A program made the translations under genes and the position numbers. Below the pieces are notes generated by a model. It saw nothing but the letters and a program-made list of their open reading frames with translations. It was not told where the DNA came from and did no database searches. From Girardinichthys multiradiatus (lineage: Eukaryota > Chordata > Actinopteri > Cyprinodontiformes > Goodeidae), in NCBI RefSeq assembly GCF_021462225.1, contig NC_061816.1, forward strand, positions 7,506,119 through 7,570,118: 64,000 nt of DNA. Direction: 5' to 3'. Of the stretch, positions 37,447-48,171 are shown one piece after another (position 1 is the stretch's first letter; each line of letters begins with the position of its first letter).

Positions 37447-39063
37447 GTTGACTTATTGACTCCCTCTGGTTAAATTCTTTGAAATGTTGTTCAAATTTCT
37501 CTCAAATTATTCAGTTTTATTCTTCTTAAAACAAGGAACATCTCAGTCTTGATCTCATGACCTCCATGTTGCTGAGCTCTAAACAAACACCTTGAGCTAT
37601 CCAACCAGACACTATGCTGTCGTCTCCTAAAGCCTTTCAGTCATGACCTCTGACCTATTGTCTCAACCTGATGGATGGAGCTGACTGCAGGTGGTTCGTC
37701 AGCTAATGTGAATTTTCTTTCAACTTTACTAACTGATGTCAAGTTGAATCCATTGATAAAGTTAGAAAAAAATGTCTAAAGATTTATAAACTATCTCAAC
37801 ATAATTTATGCTAAAGATTAATTAATAAAAGGATATTGGTCAGTTGAGGACTTGAACTAGGACACTAGATGTTCTTAATACTGTAGTCTATCACACTGAG
37901 CTGTTGGTTGAATTACATCTACTGTCTTTTTTTGGACTTTTATCTTCTTATTCTCACGGTTGGCCTGAAGTTAACGTCACCACAGACATTGATCCCTTGC
38001 TGTCGGAGCTTTATTTCCTCCCTTCCTCTTCTTCTATGATGTTCTCACACATTGAAATCATGCTGGGGTTTGGTTATCTGCTGGCTTTCAGCACAGGTGA
38101 CCTCCAGCTCAACAGTGTTTGGCTCCAGCTGGAAAACATGGTTGAACTTTCTGAAGGTAAATGTCAATTTGTATCCAGTAACAGATTATTTCTAGATCAG
38201 CCGACCAAGGAATCATTTTATCTGTTTACTGCAACCTTCTGCTTTTATTTGCTTTTATTTTCAATCTAAATAACTGATCAAAAATCACATCATGAATAAT
38301 TCACACGACACACTGAGTTCTTTCCTTTAGCAATTCATCTTGTTTTAGTCGTGTTAAATGTGTTTGGTTTCTTAATTAATTCTTAATAAAATGAGTTACT
38401 GGGTCAGAAAGCTGAATGTTGCTTCTTAAAACCATTTGAAGGAAAACAAGGAAATAAAAAAGGAAAAAAAAATGTTTTATGTCTTAAAACAATTGTTGTA
38501 TTTTCAATGCAGGAAAGTTGTCATTGGAGCTCTGTCAAAATGAAATCTTTTTTATTCTATTCTGTGTTTCATTCCCTGTCTGTCTTTTCTCCAGTTTACT
38601 GGGTTTAAACCATGACACAGTTGGTTTTAGATGAAGCCCATGCAGTTCATACTAACCAACACCTGATCTACCAGGTCACAGATGATCATGAAACATGTTT
38701 CAAACGTTACACTCTGAGATCATCTCCATCAGTTTATCAGCAATGTTTCTCTAAAGGTGACTAAATGAAAAACTAAAGTCAACATTTATTTATCTCCATT
38801 CAGAGAAAGAAACATCAGAGACAGTTTTCTCCTCAGATCCTGGTCTGTCAGGTCTGATTCACAGAACATCAGGTTTCCTTTCTGCTGCTGACCAAAAGCC
38901 AGTTTTCCCAATACATTAAAACGAACCCTGGTCCGAACCAAACAACCGGACCGAGACCACCTCAAAAAAAGGCTCTCGGTCTGCTTTCAAACGGACTCTG
39001 GTGCGATTCGCTTATGGTCTGAATATGAATCGGCCCCGATCTGCACCAAGTACAGAAAACGTA

Positions 39064-40663
39064 CAGGTCCTTCTCAAAATATTAGCATATTGTGATAAAG
39101 TTAATTATTTTCCATAATGTCATGATGAAAATTTAACATTCATATATTTTAGATTCATTGCACACTAACTGAAATATTTCAGGTCTTTTATTGTCTTAAT
39201 ACGGATGATTTTGGCATACAGCTCATGAAAACCCAAAATTTCTATCTCACAAAATTAGCATATCATTAAAAGTGTCTCTAAACGAGCTATGAACCTAATC
39301 ATCTGAATCAACGAGTTAACTCTAAACACCTGCAAAAGATTCCTGAGGCCTTTAAAACTCCCAGCCTGGTTCATCACTCAAAACCCCAATCATGGGTAAG
39401 ACTGCCGACCTGACTGCTGTCCAGAAGGCCACTATTGACACCCTCAAGCAAGAGGGTAAGACACAGAAAGAAATTTCTGAACGAATAGGCTGTTCCCAGA
39501 GTGCTGTATCAAGGCACCTCAGTGGGAAGTCTGTGGGAAGGAAAAACTGTGGCAGAAAACGCTGCACAACGAGAAGAGGTGACTGGACCCTGAGGAAGAT
39601 TGTGGAGAAGGGCCGATTCCAGACCTTGGGGGACCTACGGAAGCAGTGGACTGAGTCTGGAGTAGAAACATCCAGAGCCACTGTGCACAGGCGTGTGCAG
39701 GAAATGGGCTACAGGTGCCGCATTCCCCAGGTCAAGCCACTTTTGAACCAGAAACAGCGGCAGAAGCGCCTGACCTGGGCTACAGAGAAGCAGCACTGGA
39801 CTGTTGCTCAGTGGTCCAAAGTACTTTTTTCAGATGAAAGCAAATTCTGCATGTCATTCGGAAATCAAGGTGCCAGAATCTGGAGGAAGACTGGGGAGAA
39901 GGAAATGCCAAAATGCCAGAAGTCCAGTGTCAAGTACCCACAGTCAGTGATGGTCTGGGGTGCCGTGTCAGCTGCTGGTGTTGGTCCACTGTGTTTTATC
40001 AAGGGCAGGGTCAATGCAGCTAGCTATCAGGAGATTTTGGAGCACTTCATGCTTCCATCTGCTGAAAAGCTTTATGGAGATGAAGATTTCATTTTTCAGC
40101 ACGACCTGGCACCTGCTCACAGTGCCAAAACCACTGGTAAATGGTTTACTGACCATGGTATCACTGTGCTCAATTGGTCTGCCAACTCTCCTGACCTGAA
40201 CCCCATAGAAAATCTGTGGGATATTGTGAAGAGAACGTTGAGTAACTCAAGACCCAACACTCTGGATGAGCTAAAGGCCGCTATCGAAGCATCCTGGGCC
40301 TCCATAAGACCTCAGCAGTGCCACAGGCTGATTGCCTCCATGCCACGCCGCATTGAAGCAGTCATTTCTGCAAAAGGATTCTCGACCAAGTATTGAGTAC
40401 ATGATTATTTGAAGGTTGACGTTTTTTGTATTAAAAACACTTTTCTTTTATTGGTCGGATGAAATATGCTAATTTTGTGAGATAGGAATTTTGGGTTTTC
40501 ATGAGCTGTATGCCACAATCATCCGTATTAAGACAATAAAAGACCTGAAATATTTCAGTTAGTGTGCAATGAATCTAAAATATATGAATGTTAAATTTTC
40601 ATCATGACATTATGGAAAATAATGAACTTTATCACAATATGCTAATATTTTGAGAAGGACCTG
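39064..40663 (+). mobile_element. Complete Tc1/mariner transposon
   Basis: 1600 bp flanked by the TA target duplication (39062-39063 and 40664-40665). Terminal inverted repeats of about 200 bp start CAGGTCCTTCTCAAAATATT and, compared by eye, differ at only about three positions. A single uninterrupted transposase gene lies inside. The copy looks young and structurally complete. It is nested inside the outer element within the NLR pseudogene. Confidence 0.95.
39392..40396 (+). CDS. Tc1-like DD34E transposase, apparently intact
   Basis: 334 codons from ATG to TGA, the usual length of Tc1 transposases. The N-terminal paired-like DNA-binding region has two helix-turn-helix parts: EISERIGCSQSAVSRHL, then a GRKNCGRKR basic GRPR-like hinge, then TSRATVHRRVQEMGY. 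The catalytic triad is visible: D in LFSDESKF, D in FQHDLAPAH, and E in NPIENLWD. The spacing between the second D and the E fits 34. The glycine-rich box appears as SVMVWGAVSAAGVGPL. The enzyme would cut at the inverted repeats and insert at TA. No stop or frameshift is present, so activity is possible. The gene serves only the element. Related but decayed transposases lie at 43285-43600, 45760-45960, 52330-53000 and 56100-56375. Confidence 0.95.
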   Translation: MGKTADLTAVQKATIDTLKQEGKTQKEISERIGCSQSAVSRHLSGKSVGRKNCGRKRCTTRRGDWTLRKIVEKGRFQTLGDLRKQWTESGVETSRATVHRRVQEMGYRCRIPQVKPLLNQKQRQKRLTWATEKQHWTVAQWSKVLFSDESKFCMSFGNQGARIWRKTGEKEMPKCQKSSVKYPQSVMVWGAVSAAGVGPLCFIKGRVNAASYQEILEHFMLPSAEKLYGDEDFIFQHDLAPAHSAKTTGKWFTDHGITVLNWSANSPDLNPIENLWDIVKRTLSNSRPNTLDELKAAIEASWASIRPQQCHRLIASMPRRIEAVISAKGFSTKY

Positions 40664-42599
40664 TACGTCTCTTTGGACTTAACAAGCCACCGTAGCCCCT
40701 AGCAAAGGTGAAAGTTGTAGTGAAATCATACCTGATCAGCTGTATGTTGCTAAGCAACGCATCTGGCATGTTGTGGGACAGGGTTCATGCTTTCTCTGAC
40801 GCTGTTCTACATTTATAAAAATAACAGCAATATCTGTGTTGATCGAGCAGCTCTTGATTCTCACAATAGTATTGCAGCTGTAATAACGACTCAATAATGC
40901 AGAACAGTTGCTGCGCAGCATGTCTACAGTTGTTTACCTACATTTCCGGGTCTGCGATATGTCCCGCCCCCGTCATTTCTGACCAATGGGAGCAATGATC
41001 TTCACCCGCGTGGCTTTGTTTACAAGTAGTAGTTCACTTGCAAAAAGTACAATGTGAAAACAAACCACGCCAAATGAAAAAAATAAAGTCCGCTTTTGGT
41101 TCGGACCAAACAAGCGGACTAAAGGACTTTCCTTGTGGGAATAAACCCTCAATCATCTTCCTGCTCTCTGGACTCCAGTGTGGATCTGTCTCAGGTCCTC
41201 CATCATACTTGACCTTCTTCACTTTAGCTTGAACTTCTGTAAAATAGATGTACATCTCAATCAGGGTCTTAGGCAGTTCTTTTCCAGTTTTTGATTTCAA
41301 TAAATCTTAAGAACCATAGCAGTGATCCAACAGAAGACTGGGATGTGGCACATGATGTGGAGACTTCATGATGTCTTGATGTGGGAGATGATCCTGCTTC
41401 TTATCTCTGAATCTCTTCCTGAAGTACTCCTCCTTCTGCGTGTCAGTGAACCCTCTGACCTCTGTCACCATGCCAACACACTTAGGAGGGATCTGATTGG
41501 CTGCTGCAGGTCGTGTGGTTATCCAGAGGCGAGCAGAGGGAAGCAGTTTCCCCCTGATGAGGTTTGTCAGCAGAACATCCACTGAGGTGGACTCTGTAAC
41601 ATCAGTCAGGATCTCCTTGTGGTGGAAGTCCAGAGGAAGTCGACTCTCATCCAGACCATCAAAAATGAACAGAACCTGGAAGTGTTCAAAATTGCGAATT
41701 CCTTTTGTTTCATTAAAGAAGTGATGAACAAGTTCCACCAAGCTGAACTTCTTCTCTTTCAGCACATTCAGCTCTCTGAAGGTGAATGGAAATATGACCT
41801 GGATGTTCTGGTGGGCTTTGCCTTCAGCCCAGTCCAGGGTAAACCTCTTTGTTAAGACTGTTTTCCCAATGCCAGCCACACCCTTTGTCATCACTGTTCT
41901 GATTGGTTGATCTCTTCCAGGTGAGAGTTTAAAGATGTCTGATTGTTGTTTATGCCCTATCCGGTGACCTGGAAGCTGTTTCAATCTGTCTGACCTCATG
42001 TTCTCGGTTGACCTCTCCAGTCCCTCCCTCTGTGATGTAGAGCTCCGTGTAGATCTGGTTCAGAAGGGTTGGACGTCCTGCTTTAGCAATCCCCTCAAAC
42101 ATAGACTGGTACCTCTTCTTCAGACCAGATTTAAGTTCACGATGACAAAGTGCAGCAAAAAGTTCTTAACAAGGACAAAAACAAGATTTTGAAACAATAT
42201 GTTTTTCCTAAAAGAAAAGCACTTCAGTAACGGAACAATATTTTCATTCACTGGGTAAATGCATCACTGATCTAGCTAAATTAATATCTTACTGCTTTGC
42301 AGACAGTCAGCCATGTTGTCTTGTTTCATCCTTCTTAGGAAACACAATGTGATCTTCTCAAATGCCTCTCTGCTGCTCCTCCTCTGCTCTTCATCTTCAT
42401 CCTCCAGCCCCTCCTCACTCTCCACCGGACTCATTGAAAATTCTGGGTAATCTAAACTCAAAACCTTCTGGATTTTTTGCAGTTCCTTCTTCACAAAAGT
42501 CCTGATGTTGTCCTCCAGCAGCTGGAAAAGAACAATATAACACATCTGACTAATCAAAGAACCAATAAACAGATCCATGTTTTATAGACTGGTTTCAGT

Positions 42600-43284
42600 A
42601 GGTAGTTGTTGTACATAAAACCTTAGAATGCTGTGGTTATTACATTACAACTCAAAATTTTTGAGATTTACAGACTTTATGACTAATCTACATAATAGAA
42701 GAAGATAAGAGACAAGTCAGCTGTTGTTAACCAGATTTAGACTGACAATAGTGGTAGCAATGCATCCCAAAATCATCTGTGAACTTTGCAAACTGTGAGA
42801 CCAGCCAGGGTTGAGGCTTGTTTCATGAGTGTACTGGTACCAAGACACTTGGGCCAGAGTTTGATGACCCATTTTGCTATTATATAGCAGACCAACAGCA
42901 TTATGTATTGGACATTTGGGTGAAGAGAAGGACAGGGCTGTCAACTGAATGTGACCTGCTAGTGTTTTTGCTGTGGTGGCAGAGGAGGCTGCATCACAGA
43001 CCTTGTGTGGTAGTTGAAAATCTTACCAGTGGCAGGGAAACAGGGATGGACAAGAATGGCACCAATATACCAAAAGCTGTGAACATTGTTGGGCCATCAT
43101 GGTTGACCTGATTCCTTAGTGTTGCATGAAACACTGGGACAATACATGTGGGGTAGTTGTCCCAAACTTTAAGAAAGCAATCTGAAGAATGTGTTCCAAC
43201 TATCAAGGGATCATAGTTCTCAGTCTGTCTGAGAAAGCGTGATCTAGGGTATTGGAGTCAAACTTTAGAATCTTAGTACTGGCC
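42600..43284 (+). mobile_element. Probable decayed Tc1-related DNA
   Basis: Lies immediately upstream of a Tc1 transposase tail and includes words such as 'tgtggtggcagaggaggctg' that look like mutated Tc1 glycine-box sequence. No frame survives; the boundary is uncertain. Confidence 0.3.
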
Positions 43285-43610
43285 CACATTGCCAAACTTA
43301 CCAATAGCTGATCCAATGACCATGGTGTTACTTTGCTTTATTGGCCAGCAAACTGGCCTGACCAGAACCTCATGGATAATCTATGGAGCATTGTCAAGGG
43401 GAAGATGAGTGAAACCAGACCCAACAATGCATACTACCTGAAGGCCACTAGCAAAGCAACCTGGGCTTCCTTTCCACCTCAGCAGAACCACAGGCTGATA
43501 TCCTCCATGCCACGCTGCATTAATGCAGTAATTCATGCAAAAGGAGCACCAATAAAGCGCCGAAATCATCAAAAGTACAAGAAAACCAGCGCTGGTCTAT
43601 TGTGGCAAAT
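43285..43610 (+). pseudogene. Tc1 transposase C-terminal remnant
   Basis: Reads NDHGVTLLYWPANWPDQN, LMDNLWSIVKGKMSETRPNN, TWASFPPQQNHRLISSMPR, NAVIHAKGAP. It aligns with residues from about 240 onward of the intact transposase at 39392. The catalytic glutamate position (ENLW) is DNLW here. Its downstream end is carried into the tRNA array, where a second copy occurs at 45760-45960. Confidence 0.8.
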
Positions 43611-43850
43611 GTAAGGCACATCTGTGCAATAATCATGCTGTCTAATCAGCATCTTGATATGTCACACCTGCGAGGTGGGATGGATTGTCTATGCAAAGGA
43701 GAAGTGCTCTCTATCACAGATTTAGATAGATTTGTGAACAACACAGGATTTTCTATTTACAAATCTGATGGTATGACCTTGTAACCTATCAGCCATTTAA
43801 TCACAATTAAAAAGCCCTTGGACATACATTAATCAAGCAATGTAACTGAA

Positions 43851-43891
43851 AGGCACTGCTGGGATTTGAACCCAGGATCTCTTGTTTACTA
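43851..43891 (-). pseudogene. tRNA-Thr 3'-half
   Basis: Contains the acceptor 3' strand, T arm and anticodon 3' side, then switches to the flanking word 'acatccacgaggcactactg'. It lacks the D arm and 5' acceptor. Confidence 0.75.
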
Positions 43892-44205
43892 ACATCCACG
43901 AGGCACTACTGTATGTGGAAACAAGCAATTTTGATTTACAAGTCTGGTATTTTACCCTCATGAGATACATGTCCTAGTATACCTACCAAGTTTTTGTAGG
44001 AAACTGCCTTGTCATGTTATTTTTAAAAAGCATACAACATTGACTTGAGTCTTGACAAGTTCAAGTGCGAAGCCAAACCAGAAAAAAGTTTCTTGTAGTT
44101 GTGTTAACATTTAAAATCAACTTGCTTAAGAGGCATAACCAGTCAGCCATTTGATCACTTTTTAAATGCTGTTTCAACAACATTAATCAAGCATGTGTTA
44201 TTGAA

Positions 44206-44279
44206 AGGCACTGTTGGGATTTGAACCCAGGATCTCCTGTTTACAAGACAGGCACGTTGACCAACTAAGCCACAGCGCC
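44206..44279 (-). tRNA. tRNA-Thr (anticodon TGT)
   Basis: 74 nt. Acceptor GGCGCTG pairs with CAGTGCC, and the anticodon stem is CCTGT/ACAGG around loop CTTGTAA. The A and B boxes are intact; one T-stem mismatch (CTGGG/CCCAA). Confidence 0.82.
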
Positions 44280-44518
44280 TAGCCTCCATTTAATCGCTAG
44301 TTCTCTAAAAATTCAAGAGACTTGCCAAATAAATCGATTACTAGAGGAATTAAACATAATCAGTGGTAATAGCTCTTCTAACAACCACAAGGAAATACTG
44401 TATGTGAAACAAAGGATTTTCTATTTACAGATCTGGTGGTATGACCTCGTAACCTATCAGCCATTTAATCACATTTAAAAAGCCCTTGGACATACATTAA
44501 TCAAGCTATGTAACTGAA

Positions 44519-44559
44519 AGGCACTGCTTGGATTTGAAACCAGGATCTCTTGTTTACTA
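44519..44559 (-). pseudogene. tRNA-Thr 3'-half
   Basis: Same truncation point as at 43851, with T-loop changes (tttgaaacc). Confidence 0.7.
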
Positions 44560-44873
44560 ACATCCACGAGGCACTACTGTATGTGGAAACAAGCAATTTT
44601 GATTTACAAGTCTGGTATTTTACCCTCGTGAGATACATGTCCTACTATACCTACCAAGTTTTTGTAGGAAACTGCCTTGTCATGTTCTTTTTAAAAAGCA
44701 TACAAGATTGACTTGAGTCTTGACAAGTTCAAGTGCGATGCCAAACCAGAAAAAGGTTTCTTGTAGTTGTGTTAACATTTAAAATCAACTTGCTTAAGAG
44801 GCATAACCAGTCAGCCATTTGATCACTTTTTAAATGCTGTTTCAACAACATTAATCAAGCATGTGTTATTGAA

Positions 44874-44947
44874 AGGCACTGTTGGGATTTGAACCCAGGA
44901 TCTCCTGTTTACTATACAGGTACTTTGACCAACTAAGCCACAGCGCC
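44874..44947 (-). tRNA. tRNA-Thr (anticodon AGT)
   Basis: 74 nt, acceptor GGCGCTG. The anticodon loop is ATAGTAA (position 32 is A rather than C). The T stem has the same mismatch as the 44206 copy. Confidence 0.78.
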
Positions 44948-45373
44948 TAGCCTCCATTTAATCGCTAGTTCTCCAAAAATTCAGGAGACATCCCAAAGGA
45001 ATCTACTACTGCAGGAATTAAACAGTGCCATTGGTAATAGTTCTTCTAACATCCACGAGGCACTACTGTATGTGGAAACAAGAATTTTCAATTTACAAGT
45101 CTGGTATTTTACCCTCGTGAGAAACACGTCCTAGTATACCTACCAAGTTTTTAGCAAACTGCCTTGTCATATTATTTTGAAAAAGCATACAGTATTGACT
45201 TGAGCCTTGATAAATTCAAATGCAAAGCAAACCAACACAACGTTTCTGGTAGTTACGTTCTTAAGATTTCAAAACAAGATTAAAAGCTACTTGCTTAGGA
45301 GCTGTCGCCTATGAGCCATTTAATCACATTTAAAAAGTCCTTGGACATACATTAATTAAGTAGTATAACTGAG

Positions 45374-45447
45374 AGGCACTGCTGGGATTTGAACCCAGGA
45401 TCTCCTGTTTACTAGACAGGCACTTTGACCATCTAAGCCACAGCACC
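45374..45447 (-). tRNA. tRNA-Thr (anticodon AGT)
   Basis: 74 nt, acceptor GGTGCTG/CAGTGCC with two wobble pairs, loop CTAGTAA. One D-loop substitution (AGATGG for AGTTGG) weakens the A box slightly. Confidence 0.8.
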
Positions 45448-45680
45448 TACCCTCCACTTAACTGGTAGCTCTCCAAACGTTCAGGAGACATGCCAAAGAA
45501 ATCAATTACTACAGGAATTAAACAGTGATAATAGTTCTTCTGACAGCCACAAGGCACTACTGTTTGTGGAACGCGGGATTTTCTATTTACAAATCTGATG
45601 ATATGACCTTGTAACCTATCAGCCATTTGATCACTTTTAAAAAGCTGTTTCAACGACATTAATCAGGCAGTGTAACTGAA

Positions 45681-45745
45681 AGGCACTGCTGGGATTTGGA
45701 TCCAGGATACTAGACAGGTACTTTGACCAACTAAACCACAGCACC
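45681..45745 (-). pseudogene. tRNA-Thr pseudogene with 9-base deletion
   Basis: 65 nt. It lacks the 3' side of the anticodon arm, and the B box is altered to GGATCCAAATCC. The same deletion recurs at 47501, so it spread by repeat duplication. Confidence 0.85.
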
Positions 45746-45759
45746 TATCCTCCATTTAA

Positions 45760-45965
45760 GGGGAAGATGAGAGAAACCAGACCCAACAAGGCATACTACC
45801 TGAAGGCCACTAGCAAAGCAACCTGGGCTTCCTTTCCACCTCAGGAGAACCACAGGCTGATATCCTCCATGCCACGCTGCATTAATCCAGTAATTCATGC
45901 AAAAGGAGCACCAATAAAGCGCCGAAATCATCAAAAGTACAAGAAAACCAGCGCTGGTCTATTGT
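45760..45965 (+). pseudogene. Second copy of the Tc1 transposase tail inside the array
   Basis: Matches 43400-43610 almost exactly (KMRETRPNKAYYLKATSKAT; SMPRCINPVIHAKGAP). It begins at a breakpoint in the tRNA flank, so it was carried along by array rearrangement and did not transpose. Confidence 0.85.
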
Positions 45966-46212
45966 GGCAAACGTAAGGCACATCTGTGCAATAATCATGC
46001 TGTCTAATCAGCATCTTGATATGCCGCACCTGCGAGGTGGGATGGATTGTCTATGCAAAGGAGAAGTGCTCTCTATTACAGATTTAGATAGATTTGTGAA
46101 CAACACAGGATTTTCTATTTACAAATCTGATGGTATGACCTCATAACCTATCAGCCATTTAATCACATTTAAAAAGCCCTTTCAACGACATTAATCAGGC
46201 AGTGTAACTGAA

Positions 46213-46286
46213 ATGCACTGCTAGGATTTGAACCCAGGATCTCCTTTTTACTAAACAGGTACTTTGACCAACTAAGCCACAGCACC
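46213..46286 (-). tRNA. tRNA-Thr (AGT), probably defective
   Basis: 74 nt, but the anticodon stem is damaged (CCTGT facing AAAGG) and the acceptor end has a change (gcac preceded by t). It may be a pseudogene. Confidence 0.55.
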
Positions 46287-46525
46287 TACCTTCCATCTAA
46301 CCGGTAGTTCTCCAAAAATTCAGGAGACATCCCGAAGCAATATACTACTACAGGAATTAAACAGTGCCAGTGGTAATAGTTCTTCTAACATCCACAAGGC
46401 ACTACTGTTTGTGGATTGTGGGATTTTCTATTTACAAATTTGATGGTATGACCTCGTAACTTATCGTCCACTTATTCACATTTAAAAAGCCCTTTCAATG
46501 ACATTAATCAAGCAGTGTAACTGAA

Positions 46526-46566
46526 AGGCATTGCTGGGATTTGAACCCAGGATCTTTGGTTTACTA
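46526..46566 (-). pseudogene. tRNA-Thr 3'-half
   Basis: Truncated at the same point as the other halves. Confidence 0.7.
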
Positions 46567-46880
46567 ACATCCACAACACACTACTCTATGTGAAAACAAG
46601 CAATTTCCATTTACAAGTCTGGTTCTTTGACCTCGTGAGATACATGTCCTAGTATACCTACCATGTTTTTGTAGCAAACTGCCTTGTCATGTTCTTTTTA
46701 AAAGCATACAGCATTCACTTGAGTCTTGACAAGTTCAAGTGCAAATTCAAACCAGCACAAAGTTTCTTGTAGTTGTGTTGATAACATTTAAAATCAACTT
46801 GCTTAAAAGGCATGACCAATCAGCTATTTGATCACTGTTAAAAACACTTTCAAAAACATTAATCAAGCAGTATGACTGAA

Positions 46881-46954
46881 AGGCACTGCTGGGATTTGAA
46901 CCCAGGATCTCCTGTTTACTAGACAGGTACTTTGACCAACTAAGCCACAGCACC
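46881..46954 (-). tRNA. tRNA-Thr (anticodon AGT)
   Basis: 74 nt, the cleanest copy: acceptor GGTGCTG/CAGTGCC, D stem GCTT/AAGT, anticodon stem CCTGT/ACAGG with loop CTAGTAA, T stem CTGGG/CCCAG, and consensus A and B boxes. Confidence 0.88.
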
Positions 46955-47187
46955 TACCCTCCATTTAACCGGTAGTTCTCCAAAAATTCAGGAGACATGC
47001 CAAAGAAATCGATTAGTACAGCAATTAAACAGTGGTAATAGTTCTTCTAACAGCCACAAGGCACTACTGTTTGTGGATCGTGGGATTTTCTATTCACAAA
47101 TTTGATGGTATGACCTCGTAACTTATCGTCCACTTATTCACAGTTAAAAAGCCCTTTCAATGACATTAATCAAGCAGTGTAACTGAA

Positions 47188-47261
47188 AGGCACTGCTTGG
47201 ATTTGAACCCAGGATCTCCTGTTTACTAGACAGGTACTTTGACCAACTAAGCCACAGCGCC
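47188..47261 (-). tRNA. tRNA-Thr (anticodon AGT)
   Basis: 74 nt, acceptor GGCGCTG/CAGTGCC, loop CTAGTAA. One T-stem change (CCAAG for CCCAG) gives a mismatch. Confidence 0.82.
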
Positions 47262-47500
47262 TACCCTCCATTTAACCGGTAGTTCTCCAAAAATTCAGGA
47301 GACATCCCGAAGCAATATACTACTACAGGAATTAAACAGTGCCAGTGGTAATAGTTCTTCTAACATCCACAAGGCACTACTGTTTGTGGATCGTGGGATT
47401 TTCTATTTACAGATCTGGTGGTATGACCTCGTAACCTATCAGCCATTTAATCACATTTAAAAAGTCCTTGGACATACATTAATCAAGTAGTATAACTGAG

Positions 47501-47565
47501 AGGCACTGCTAGGATTTGGATCCAGGATACTAGACAGGTACTTTGACCAACTAAACCACAGCACC
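47501..47565 (-). pseudogene. tRNA-Thr pseudogene with 9-base deletion
   Basis: Shares the deletion and the B-box change of the 45681 copy. Confidence 0.85.
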
Positions 47566-47804
47566 TACCCTCCATTTAATCGGTAGTTCTCCAAAAATTC
47601 AAGAGACCTGCCAAAGAAATCGATTACTACAGGAATTAAACATAAACAGTGGCAATAGCTCTTCTAACAGCCACAAGGAAATACTTTATGTGAAACGCGG
47701 GATTTTCTATTTACAAATCTAGTGGTATGACCTCGTAACCGATCAGCCATTTAATCACATTTAAAAAGCCCTTGGACATACATTAATCAAGCTATGTAAC
47801 TGAA

Positions 47805-47845
47805 AGGCACTGCTTGGATTTGAAACCAGGATCTCTTGTTTACTG
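47805..47845 (-). pseudogene. tRNA-Thr 3'-half
   Basis: Same truncation. It carries the 'tttgaaacc' T-loop variant of the 44519 copy, showing that they are sister units. Confidence 0.7.
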
Positions 47846-48171
47846 ACATCCACGAGGCACTACTGTATGTGGAAACAAGCATTTTCAATTTACAAGTCTG
47901 GTATTTTACCCTCGTGAGATACATGTCCTAGTATACCTACCATGTTTTGTAGCAAACTGCCTCGTCATGTTATTTTTAAAAAGCATACAGTATTGACTTG
48001 AGCCTTGATAAATTCAAATGCAAAGCAAACCAACACAACGTTTCTGGTAGTTACGTTCTTAAGATTTCAAAACAAGACTAAAAGCTACTTGCTTAGGAGC
48101 TGTCTCCTATGAGCCATTTAATCACATTTAAAAAGTCCTTGGACATACATTAATCAACTAGTATAACTGAG

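Larger units (their letters stand above)
36141..38848. repeat. Tandem duplication, copy 2 (uninterrupted)
   Basis: About 2.7 kb, the intact counterpart of 25393-26775 plus 34730-36024. It preserves the empty site of the LTR element ('gatctcatgacc', about 37552-37563) and the TATA-containing promoter module. It ends abruptly against NLR coding sequence at about 38849. Confidence 0.92.
38911..41146. mobile_element. Outer DNA transposon (non-autonomous) with inverted 'tggtccgaacca' termini
   Basis: The two flanks of the inner Tc1 carry inverted copies of TGGTCCGAACCA (about 38929-38940 and 41097-41108), set in GGACC/GGTCC-rich subterminal DNA. Outside them the NLR reading resumes on both sides. 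Without the Tc1 the element is about 640 bases. The superfamily (hAT- or Harbinger-like) is not decided, and no clear target duplication is visible. Confidence 0.6.
38849..42521 (-). pseudogene. FISNA-NACHT NLR (NLRC3-like) pseudogene split by nested transposons
   Basis: Transcribed right to left. Exon 1 (42521-42293) has a CTTTTCCAG acceptor and a GTAAGA donor and encodes LLEDNIRTFVKKELQKIQKV and REAFEKITLCFLRRMKQDN. Exon 2 starts at 42164. It carries the FISNA region ([39 protein letters not shown]), then NACHT with Walker A GVAGIGKT (about 41860-41883) and Walker [11 protein letters not shown] (about 41640-41670), and later GKELPKTLIEMYIYF and HWSPESRKMIE. NACHT ATPases drive NLR oligomerisation in the cytoplasm. 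Lesions: a TAA and frame change between FISNA and NACHT (about 41960), a frameshift after RKRFRDKK, a TGA within the next segment, and a lost base near 41307. After RKMIE a transposon nest (about 38911-41146) intervenes. The reading resumes as AFGQQQKGNLMFCESDL (38910-38849, one extra base), then stops at the duplication breakpoint. The LRR and B30.2 parts are absent. Confidence 0.9.

Noticed and set aside
39352..39681. 109-codon minus-strand frame within the Tc1 element
   Set aside because: Antisense shadow of the transposase gene.
41307..41999. Intact 230-residue NACHT protein
   Set aside because: The frame is only one piece of a larger exon; upstream FISNA and downstream segments are in other frames, so it is a pseudogene.
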